Below, one piece after another: positions 20,654-28,414 of a stretch of 64,000 nucleotides of DNA. The stretch is from Vibrio mimicus. Its GTDB lineage: Bacteria > Pseudomonadota > Gammaproteobacteria > Enterobacterales > Vibrionaceae. Positions within the stretch are counted from its first letter, which is position 1. Each line of letters begins with the position of its first letter. The notes beneath the pieces are model-generated. The model made no database searches and was not told the origin of the DNA. It saw only the letters and a list, made by a program, of their open reading frames with translations. Made by a program: the position numbers and the translations under genes. The stretch is taken from contig NZ_CP077426.1 of NCBI RefSeq assembly GCF_019048845.1, positions 171,501-235,500 of the forward strand, in the 5' to 3' direction.

Positions 20654-20728
20654 TATCATCTGTCGAGAGAAAAGACAGAGGGAGTTATTCATACTGTAAA
20701 AGATATCTTTTGGCTGAACATTTTCTGA
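20654..20728 (+). pseudogene. trpS2 3'-end remnant
   Basis: The last 24 codons of a tryptophanyl-tRNA synthetase gene, ending SREKTEGVIHTVKDIF..NIF and stop, closely match the end of the trpS2 copy at 38,720-39,731 in both DNA and protein. Nothing of the rest of the gene is recognisable in the upstream 20,355-20,653, which is otherwise non-coding and includes the vWA operon's upstream region. A second copy of the same gene end thus flanks the middle part of the island. Confidence 0.8.
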
Positions 20729-20802
20729 AAGATAGGTTTCAACTGTATTGGCATAATTCACTTGAACCAAAGTATGCAACTGGCTGAGTTTCGGGAGATT
20801 TT

Positions 20803-21177
20803 ATGCGAGTCAAAATCGAGCAAATGGCCAATGGAGAGTTCTTCTTCAAGATTCCGGAGACACTACGAAGTGAACTGCAGTGGAGAGAAGGTGATAGAAT
20901 TGAATGGATTGACAATAAAAATGGATCGTGGACTTTAATGAGAGTTGAATCTTTACATAGTGATAACTCAAATTTTTTGAATGATTTACTAGTAGAAAAC
21001 CCTGCCTTAAAAGCTCAAATTGATGAGGTTTTTGCGGAAGTTAACTTGGCATCTTTGTGGTTAACCTCTCCTCTGGCTGTTCTAGGAGGCTCCACACCGT
21101 TAGAACTCATTCATAAAGGAGATGTCGAACGCGTGTTAGGTCTGTTGAGAAATCTCAAGTATGGTGATTTTTCTTGA
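20803..21177 (+). CDS. AbrB/MazE-type DNA-binding domain fused to a DUF2384-like (MbcA/ParS) domain
   Basis: 124 residues. The N-terminal 45 residues form a swapped-hairpin AbrB/MazE-type domain (FFFKIPETLRSELQWREGDRIEW). The C-terminal half matches the toxin-binding part of Xre/MbcA/ParS antitoxins, with LWLTSPLAVLGGSTPLELI and VLGLLRNLKYG. These antitoxins normally pair with an RES-type toxin; no toxin gene is adjacent on either side, so it may be a solitary regulator or an orphaned antitoxin. It starts 74 bp after the trpS2 remnant. The domain reading is by pattern recognition only. Confidence 0.72.
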   Translation: MRVKIEQMANGEFFFKIPETLRSELQWREGDRIEWIDNKNGSWTLMRVESLHSDNSNFLNDLLVENPALKAQIDEVFAEVNLASLWLTSPLAVLGGSTPLELIHKGDVERVLGLLRNLKYGDFS

Positions 21178-21457
21178 GGTTTTATTAAAAAGCCTTTATG
21201 TTTTCTTAAATGCTGCTTTCAGCTCCAAAATTCTATGGGGGTGCCAATAAGTCATACATCACAAAACAGTAATGCTTTAACTTGATGATATTTAATGGTT
21301 TATTTTCAAAGTGGCGAATTCGTAGGGGGCTTATTGGCAATTGACCTAGCTGAGGCAATTTAGTCTATAAGTTAATCAGTACTTCTCTTGAAAAAGCAAA
21401 CACGGCAATCTTACTCAACAGTGCTGTTGCAAAATGCCTAATCTGAAATACAATACG

Positions 21458-21473
21458 CTGTATCTATATACAG
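21458..21473 (+). promoter_or_regulatory. LexA (SOS) box
   Basis: CTGTATCTATATACAG fits the LexA consensus CTG-N10-CAG with an AT-rich centre. It lies 12 bp before the umuD-like start codon, so it should repress that gene until DNA damage. Confidence 0.85.
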
Positions 21474-21485
21474 TGTTTATTTTGT

Positions 21486-21923
21486 ATGAAAGTTATTCCT
21501 ATCTTTGCTCATGCAGGTATAACAGGCTTCGAGAGTCCTGCTGAAGAGTATACTCAGCTCGCTTTAGATCTAGACCAGCTTCTTATTGAGCATCCTTGTG
21601 CCACCTTTCTGGGATATGCATGTGGAGATTCTATGCAAGATGTGGGTATCTTCGACAAAGATTTACTTATTGTAGATCGCTCATTAGATGTACAAGATTT
21701 CGACATCATAGTGGCGAACCTCAATGGGGAATTTATTTGTAAACAAATCGACCTCAATCGTCGATTACTCCTCTCTGCTAATGAGCGATACCAGCCCGTT
21801 CCTATCCACGAATTTGATCAATTTTCCCTCGAAGGGATTGTGACTTTTTCTCCTAAATCTATTTTTTGTCAACACGTCCAACAACTCTTTGTTAAAAAAG
21901 CCATTAAAAGCAAAAAGCCATAA
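21486..21923 (+). CDS. UmuD-like S24-family protein, no UmuC partner
   Basis: 145 residues of the LexA/UmuD S24 family. The catalytic serine lies in CGDSM and the lysine in EFICKQ. The N-terminus is short: alignment with UmuD puts the autocleavage site at Thr-Gly in GITGFESP, instead of the usual Cys/Ala-Gly. UmuD after self-cleavage normally combines with UmuC as DNA polymerase V. Here the SOS box and umuD are intact, but the place where umuC should follow is taken by an IS110 remnant, so the gene is orphaned. Confidence 0.88.
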   Translation: MKVIPIFAHAGITGFESPAEEYTQLALDLDQLLIEHPCATFLGYACGDSMQDVGIFDKDLLIVDRSLDVQDFDIIVANLNGEFICKQIDLNRRLLLSANERYQPVPIHEFDQFSLEGIVTFSPKSIFCQHVQQLFVKKAIKSKKP

Positions 21924-21958
21924 TTCTTGAGTTGACAACTATCACCAATAAGTAACAC

Positions 21959-22642
21959 TTAAATAGTTTGCGGTTCAATACCTCGAACTTTCATCACTCT
22001 CTGAACATTAGTGCTGGCCTTAGCAAAAGAATCGAAGACTTGCTCAGTATCAGCGATACGCTGATTGAGTTCGCCAAGGTGGTGATAAGCATCGGCAATC
22101 ACGGCTCTTGCGAGGTGTGGCAGTTCATTTTCTGCGTCTTCAAGCATTAAGGGAACCTGTTTCATCAATGAAGAGCGACCAACAGGAATGATCAACCCGA
22201 ACTCAGAAAGCAGGGCGCGCATACGATTCATAAGCGCGGTGCGCTCACGAACCCAATGCTCTCTCATTCTATGTACCGATAAGATGGCTTGTTGCTCGGG
22301 GGATTTTACGGGTACAAAGCGAGTTGACGGGTGCTGAACAGCTTCGCATATGGCAACCGCATCATTAAGGTCGTTCTTTCCCTTAGTTCGATAAGGAATT
22401 ACGTATTTAACGGCCATGATACGGGCGTCGTGACCCAGTTTATTGAGTGTTCTTGCCCAATAATGTGCCCCACCACACGCTTCAATGCCTATACGCATGG
22501 GTGGCATATTTGCTATTGTAGTCAGTAGTTTAGAGCGAGTTACCGACTTATGAAGTATGACCTTACCATTTTTGTCTACGGCATGAAGACTAAAGTGGTT
22601 TTTAGCTAGGTCGATACCGCAGAAATAAGAATAATCAGACAT
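21959..22642 (-). pseudogene. IS110-family transposase, 3'-truncated
   Basis: About 227 residues from the ATG at 22642: the DEDD/RuvC-like N-terminal domain (FCGIDLAKNHFSLHAVD, IEACGGAHYWAR, NDLNDAVAICEA) is well conserved. The frame stops at RVMKVRGIEPQTI, exactly where the C-terminal Transposase_20 domain with its serine would begin; full-length IS110 transposases have about 330-350 residues. A hairpin GAAAGGGC..GCCCTTTC (22,736-22,756) lies in the upstream end. This is a dead fragment that probably arrived together with loss of umuC. Confidence 0.88.
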
Positions 22643-22770
22643 GGTGCCTCCGATGCATTTAAGTACCACATAAGTGTGGCAGATCTTCGGTAGGGGGAAT
22701 CCATGTCATTCGTTATGAGCTTTTGGGGTTAATAGAAAGGGCGATCAGCCCTTTCCGAAATTTGGTGTGT

Positions 22771-23121
22771 TTATATCCAGTTGTCAAAAAACATTAGCAC
22801 TAATATGAAAACCCACGACCAAACCCATAGTGAATTAATCCACATAAATGCACGAAATTTGAGAGATTCAGCATGATTTTTTGAGCGTATAAATGGGTAT
22901 TTAATAAGGTATTTTATGTATCTAGTTCCAATCGTTACAGAAAGCTGGTCAATTAATTGGCCTTTAGAGTCATAAAGTTGTTCTATATTTTTAGCTAAGA
23001 TTTTATCTAAGCTTATTATGTGCTTTATATTTCCGTGTGAAATGGTAAATAGAATAATTCCACCTGGAATTGACCAAGCCAATGCATACCAACCGAAAAT
23101 AACAATAATCAAACTATTCAT
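22771..23121 (-). CDS. Small two-helix membrane protein, possible immunity protein
   Basis: 116 residues with two membrane helices (about residues 3-27 and 92-113) around a basic, polar middle. It begins six bases after the end of the frameshifted toxin-like gene and on the same strand, the position typical of an immunity gene against a membrane-acting effector. No family is recognised, and the immunity role rests on position and topology only. Confidence 0.55.
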   Translation of the reverse strand: MNSLIIVIFGWYALAWSIPGGIILFTISHGNIKHIISLDKILAKNIEQLYDSKGQLIDQLSVTIGTRYIKYLIKYPFIRSKNHAESLKFRAFMWINSLWVWSWVFILVLMFFDNWI

Positions 23122-23127
23122 CTGATA

Positions 23128-24500
23128 TTAATCCATTAGCTCTAAAGTATGCTCATAAATAAATTCAGCTCCAGCTTTGCCAGTTGTAGATCCAATAATT
23201 CCACCTATCGCACCACCGAAGACAAACCCACTGATTGTTGCTATTGCAATTATTGGGGCAGAGGCCGCACCTGCAATGCTTAGAGCCAGCACAACCCCGA
23301 TTTTGCCTCCAATAGTTCCTCCACCTAAGCCACCAATAAAGCCACCAATTTCTACTGATGTTGTTTTTCCACAGTTCCCTGTGCTATCAACTTTACAGGC
23401 TTCATAAATATTATTTACGCCACTTGCTGCGCCAAGAACCAGTCCAACGTAACCAACGCCTTTTGCTGCTGTTATGCCTATAGACACGTTAGCAATACGT
23501 TTCCCGAGGTTTTTAACAAAACCTGTTTTCAGTATTTCATCAGCGTTGTGAATAACTGATTTTGTAGACAGTTTTAGGTTGCGTTTTACTTGTGTGTAAA
23601 TCGGTAACTTGACACTGCGTTTAGATAAACCCGCAAATGAACCATCTAGCTTTTTAAAAAGCTCTGCGCGTTCGGCTACAAAAGGCCCGTAATTGATGCG
23701 CCAGTTCTGCTCGCCATGGCAACTTGAGAGGCGTATAGGTCATTAATCTCAAGTAATACATCACTGATATTCTTTAACCGTTGTTCAACACCAGCTGTCG
23801 CCATGCCTACACCCAAAGAAGCATAAGCGTAATAGTCACTGGGTAGGCCATCTTGCTTGATTTTGGCAAACACTTGATTTGCATAATAATCCAACAGTTC
23901 TAAGTGTCGGTTTACTGTTGCTACTTGTTCATCGGTTAATTTGGCTAGCTCGGTACTTGCTGCTTGTGCGTCTTCTTGTAAATCAGCGAGTGCTTTCTTC
24001 TCTTGCTCACTAGTCGGTTTGGTGGTGGGCACAATGACAATTTCCCCTTCTCTGACGGGATTATTGAGGTGAACATTGCATTGTTTAATAAATTGCTTCT
24101 GTTCTTCACTGGTTTCAGCAGTAAATAAGTCTGTCCAAAGTTGCGCTTGTGGTTGAGTAACGGTGTTTTGCATCCAGCCCAACATAAATTCTTCTGCGTT
24201 CTTTTGCTGGTTTTGAAGCTTTGCCCAATCTTTTTCTGATTGTTCTTGTCGCTCTTTACGCTGACGCTCAACTTTTTCTCGTGTTGTTTCTTGGATAGGT
24301 TCAGGCCTTAGTAACGATTGAACACTGGGCACAGAAGATCCTAGTGGTGCAAAGTTACGGGCTTCAGCGGCTTTCAATGTCGCAGAGCTTTTTTCCCATT
24401 CCCGACGCATGTGACATGACGAGCAAGTACAAGTAATGGGGTCTTTCCAAAAAGGGCAGCGATAGAGTTTTGTCTTATCAAAAATATCGTATATGGGCAT
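23128..24500 (-). pseudogene. Frameshifted membrane-type toxin, candidate T6SS effector
   Basis: Two open frames make one gene. The N-terminal part (24,500 down to 23,676, about 274 residues from MPIYDIFDK) has a CPFW / CTCSSCHMR cysteine cluster, a coiled, charged region, and a LysM-like stretch REGEIVIVP. Its frame stops at 23,676, but the -1 frame is open through HGEQNWRINYGPFVAER into the downstream part, which ends with glycine-rich hydrophobic helices (to 23,128). The shift lies between about 23,690 and 23,745. Architecture and the adjacent small membrane gene resemble membrane-disrupting T6SS effectors of Vibrio; GMT islands are known to carry such cargo. It could also be a sequencing error. 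Confidence 0.6.
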
Positions 24501-24820
24501 GTTCTTTCTCTGACGTTTTATAAGTTGCCCTATCATAACCCCAAAAATTTACAGGCAGAAATTTGCCCAGTGTTTATGGAACAATGTGGTCTCTGGTGAG
24601 AGTTGCTCTGTGTTATTGTTCTAAGATGCTTTTGGCCAGAACCTTCACAGTTGGCACTTCGTAACTCAGAAGTGCCCCGTTGTATTTTATCATTAAAACA
24701 CCTCACACTTTGCTATGCTTCCATTTGACCTAGTTTATCTAATACATCAATATGCCATTTATTGACTACTGAGTAGGTGGTTGTTAGGACCTATCTACCT
24801 CATTGATACAAAGGTAAGAA
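24501..24820. other. Non-coding gap between divergent operons
   Basis: About 320 bp between the toxin-like gene (minus) and the TerB operon (plus). It should hold both promoters. A short hairpin AGTTGGCACTTC..GAAGTGCC lies near 24,650-24,676. No gene, repeat or recognisable operator is seen. Confidence 0.5.
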
Positions 24821-27103
24821 ATGGAATTTTTTGTTGGGGCTATCATCATCTATATTCTGTACAAGCTGATAACTAGGAACTCTAAGTCCAAAACTTCCAA
24901 CAGCTATAACTCTCCCAAAAACAATACAGTCTCAAAGCCTTCTGTTCAAAAGAGTGATGCTTATGGCACGCAAGCGATATCAGTTTCCTCATACAATGAA
25001 AATGATGAAGAGTTTGCAATGTTTACAATTCACACGAGTTTTGGAAGAGAAGCTGAAAAGTCGTCTAACAAACAAAAGGGCCGATGGATTGGCGAATGTG
25101 AACCGCTCACTATTATCGGAAGAAACCTCAACAAAGGTCTTTTTTACTTTGGTGGGATAATGAACTCACTTGATGGATATGGGGTAGAACCATCTCTTAT
25201 CGATGAGGAACGCCCCGCATCGAAATCTTTAATGAAAATCGGGGCGGAATTACATACCGACGAAACACTAGGGTACTGGCCAAGTTATTCCTCTTTATCA
25301 AAAGAGTGCAGAGGTGCCTATCTAGACTGGTTAGCGTCTGACCGCTCTGATCCAAACACACCAATCGGATACGTATTCATTTACTTCTATGGTTTTGAAA
25401 GAAGAATCATTGAAAATCAAACTAGCTCACAGGTATCCGATCAAGAATTTACTACAATATTTGAAGAAGTATTACGTCTCCATAAAGTGTTCAATACAAA
25501 CCGCTCTTTTAGAGGATATTCAGCCAATTTTCTTGAGTTGATGGCTTTGCTCAGACCGACTCTACTTGAACAACGGATTGCAAAAATACCAGATACAAAC
25601 AATGCATTGTCATTCAAGCTGAAACTAGCCAAAACCATAGTTAATGGGCAACCCGTTGGGGCTGAGTTAGCTTTAGACTGGTTAAAAGATACATTTGAAT
25701 ATTCGCTAAAAACTCCAGCTCGTAGATGTGAAAAGGAGTTTCGGAAACTTTTCGAAATAAGATTCTCTCAAAAATTTGGCAAGGGTATATCAGTCAAGCC
25801 AAACAAAACAAAGCTTCGACTCTCATATCACGCAGCAAGCAACGGCATTAATGGTATTGATTTAAATCTGGAAGAGTTGCCAGATCCGAGTATTCTCAAA
25901 GGTCCCATAAACAAGCTTATTCCTATTGCAGAGCAGTGTGCAGAAGAGTTAAGTAGCTATAGTCGCTACTTAGGCAAGGCTGATACCTCGAAAAATGATA
26001 TAGCCGCACTGATGTTACTACCAAAAGAACTAGCAAATGAATCCAACTCATCAGTCATTGAATCTTTTAAGTTATGGGCTGTTCAAGTAGTTCAGAATAA
26101 TAACGGAATAACAACTGTTAAAGAGTTCTGGTCTCACACTGGAATACCGCTTCCCAAATCTATGAACAAGAAAGAAAACGAGCTCCTTATCAAACTTGCT
26201 GCTAAAGCTGATATAGGTATCGCCCCGGATATGCGTTTTCATCAAACCAAGTTCAAAGCTGATGACAACATTGTATTGTTCTCGCCAGGGCATGGTGAAT
26301 TTTTTGAACCTAGCTCGGCTTTCAACCAAGTAAGTCTGTGGATGAGGCTTGGTGCAATGGTGGCAACTATTGACGGTATCGTTGACCAAGATGAAAAACT
26401 GACGCTGCAAAAACTAATTGAACATGATGACCGACTGTCTCCATCCGAGAAAAGTTCACTGAATGCTTATCTGACGTGGCGACTTAATAGTCCAGCGAAT
26501 ACTGCGGGATTAAAAGCAAGAATAGAGCAACTCAATTCACCACAAATTGAATCCTTAAAGAAATTTATGATTTCAATTGCTCTTGCTGACGGTAAGGTCG
26601 ATTCATCTGAAATAAAACAAATGGAGAAAATCTATACATGCCTAGGATTAGATAAATCACTTGTTACGAGCGACATTCACAACCTAGCATCCACAAGAAC
26701 ACCTAATTCCTCCTATCCAACAAATACAGACGAAAGCGAAGGTAAGTTCCAGTTGGATGAGGACATTCTGGCGATGCATGAGAGTGATACCAGCGATGCC
26801 AAGAGCATGTTAGAAAGCATATTTACGGTTGATATCGAACCAGAAATAGAGACGATGAGTTCGTTCTCTACAGGCCATGATGGACTGGATAATGAGCATA
26901 AAAATCTGTTCGATATGCTGCTTAGTAAAGAAATATGGCCTCGAAATGAAGTTCATGAACTTTGTAAGAAACTGAACTTGATGGTTGATGGCGCTATAGA
27001 AACTATCAATGACTGGGCTTACGAAAAAGTAGATGCTCCTGTCTTGGATGATGATGGTGATATATACGTCGATCTAGAAATTGTAAAAGAATTAAAAGGT
27101 TAA
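24821..27103 (+). CDS. TerB-N / TerB / TerB-C domain protein
   Basis: 760 residues. A short N-terminal membrane helix (about residues 2-16, FFVGAIIIYILYKLI) precedes a linker and a TerB-N region (about 85-290). A TerB helical domain (about 505-620) is visible from GAMVATIDGIVDQDEKLTLQ and ALADGKVDSSEIKQME, two acidic repeats typical of TerB/DjlA-like metal-binding helices. A TerB-C-like region ends the protein. TerB-N/C proteins occur in predicted stress and DNA-processing operons, not only tellurite resistance; terC, terD and terE are absent. Its stop codon is immediately followed by the ATG of the ATPase gene. Confidence 0.8.
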   Translation: MEFFVGAIIIYILYKLITRNSKSKTSNSYNSPKNNTVSKPSVQKSDAYGTQAISVSSYNENDEEFAMFTIHTSFGREAEKSSNKQKGRWIGECEPLTIIGRNLNKGLFYFGGIMNSLDGYGVEPSLIDEERPASKSLMKIGAELHTDETLGYWPSYSSLSKECRGAYLDWLASDRSDPNTPIGYVFIYFYGFERRIIENQTSSQVSDQEFTTIFEEVLRLHKVFNTNRSFRGYSANFLELMALLRPTLLEQRIAKIPDTNNALSFKLKLAKTIVNGQPVGAELALDWLKDTFEYSLKTPARRCEKEFRKLFEIRFSQKFGKGISVKPNKTKLRLSYHAASNGINGIDLNLEELPDPSILKGPINKLIPIAEQCAEELSSYSRYLGKADTSKNDIAALMLLPKELANESNSSVIESFKLWAVQVVQNNNGITTVKEFWSHTGIPLPKSMNKKENELLIKLAAKADIGIAPDMRFHQTKFKADDNIVLFSPGHGEFFEPSSAFNQVSLWMRLGAMVATIDGIVDQDEKLTLQKLIEHDDRLSPSEKSSLNAYLTWRLNSPANTAGLKARIEQLNSPQIESLKKFMISIALADGKVDSSEIKQMEKIYTCLGLDKSLVTSDIHNLASTRTPNSSYPTNTDESEGKFQLDEDILAMHESDTSDAKSMLESIFTVDIEPEIETMSSFSTGHDGLDNEHKNLFDMLLSKEIWPRNEVHELCKKLNLMVDGAIETINDWAYEKVDAPVLDDDGDIYVDLEIVKELKG

Positions 27104-28414
27104 ATGATGGTTGCAAAAAAAATACGTGCAAAAGAAAGAGATGCAATTATCCAATCGTTGAAATCTGGTGTAACTCCCAAAGTTGGGATTCAGCATATTC
27201 AAGTTGGTCGCGTTAACGAGCTAAAAGCACTTCTTCAAGATATAGAACGCATCTCCGATGGAGGCTCAGCCTTTAGGCTTATTATTGGAGAATATGGATC
27301 AGGCAAAACATTTTTCTTAAGTGTTGTTCGAGCTATTGCTTTAGAAAGAAAGTTGGTAACTGTTAATGCTGACTTGTCTCCTGATAGACGAATGCATGCA
27401 TCTGCTGGGCAAGCTAGAAATCTATACTCAGAACTAATGCGCAATATGTCCACGCGCAATAAACCAGATGGAAATGCGCTAACCAGTGTGGTTGAAAAGT
27501 TTATCACTGAAACGAGAAAGGAAGCTGATACGACTGGAAAAAGCATCAATACAGTTATACATGAAAAGCTATCTTCAATTTCTGATCTTGTCGGTGGATA
27601 TGACTTCGCCAAAGTCATTGAGGCTTATTGGGTTGGACATGAAGAAGACAATGACACACAAAAAGCTAATGCCATAAAATGGCTTCGCGCTGAATATTCA
27701 ACTAAAACGGACGCCCGCAAAGATTTAGGCGTCAGAACAATAATTTCAGATACGTCTTTTTATGATGCACTCAAAATAATGAGTCTATTCGTTCGCCAAG
27801 CGGGATATCAGGGGTTGCTCGTTAACCTCGATGAAATGGTAAATCTGTATAAGTTGAATAACACAACAGCTAGGACTTCTAACTATGAACAAATATTACG
27901 AATTCTCAACGACTGTCTACAAGGCACTACCGAGTATTTAGGCTTTTTACTTGGTGGAACGCCTGAATTCCTGCTTGATCCTAGGAAAGGTCTTTATAGT
28001 TATGAAGCCCTTCAGTCCAGACTTGCGGGAAATAACTTTGCGAAGCAAGCAGGCCTTATCGATTACTCATCTCCAGCACTGCACCTCGCAAGCTTGACCC
28101 CGGAAGAGCTGTATATACTACTAAAAAATTTGCGTCACGTTTATGCCGAAGGTGATGAAAGCAAATATCTTGTTCCTGACGAATCCCTAATGGCGTTTCT
28201 AAAACATTGCAGTCAGACTATTGGAGACGCTTATTTTCGAACTCCACGTAATACGATAAAGGCTTTTTTGGATATGCTTGCGGTAATCGATCAAAATCCA
28301 ACGATAAGCTGGAACAACCTAGTTTCATCGGTTGGAATTGAAGAAGATAAGCCCTCTGACGTTGAACTTGAATTAGATGAAAACGAAGATGGCCTCGCTG
28401 ACTTCAAATTATGA
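27104..28414 (+). CDS. BREX-type ATP-binding protein (BrxC/BrxD family)
   Basis: 436-residue P-loop ATPase with Walker A GEYGSGKT (residues 62-69), a Walker B-like LLVNLDEM near 240, and a region FLLGGTPEFLLDPRKGLYSYEALQSRLA typical of the DUF2791 (BrxC/BrxD) family. In type 2 BREX such a protein (BrxD) is followed by an Lhr-like helicase (BrxHI), and here too the helicase follows with a four-base overlap. No PglZ, PglX or PglY gene is present, so this is not a BREX locus. Function in defence is inferred. Confidence 0.85.
   Translation: MMVAKKIRAKERDAIIQSLKSGVTPKVGIQHIQVGRVNELKALLQDIERISDGGSAFRLIIGEYGSGKTFFLSVVRAIALERKLVTVNADLSPDRRMHASAGQARNLYSELMRNMSTRNKPDGNALTSVVEKFITETRKEADTTGKSINTVIHEKLSSISDLVGGYDFAKVIEAYWVGHEEDNDTQKANAIKWLRAEYSTKTDARKDLGVRTIISDTSFYDALKIMSLFVRQAGYQGLLVNLDEMVNLYKLNNTTARTSNYEQILRILNDCLQGTTEYLGFLLGGTPEFLLDPRKGLYSYEALQSRLAGNNFAKQAGLIDYSSPALHLASLTPEELYILLKNLRHVYAEGDESKYLVPDESLMAFLKHCSQTIGDAYFRTPRNTIKAFLDMLAVIDQNPTISWNNLVSSVGIEEDKPSDVELELDENEDGLADFKL

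Noticed and set aside
23128..23487. Separate 119-residue glycine-rich membrane protein
   Set aside because: The frame is open well upstream past 23,690 without a ribosome binding site at the internal GTG, so it reads better as the end of the frameshifted upstream gene.
17095..28414. A tellurite resistance operon (ter)
   Set aside because: Only TerY-like and TerB-N/C proteins are present; terZ, terA, terC, terD and terE are missing, so tellurite resistance is not supported.
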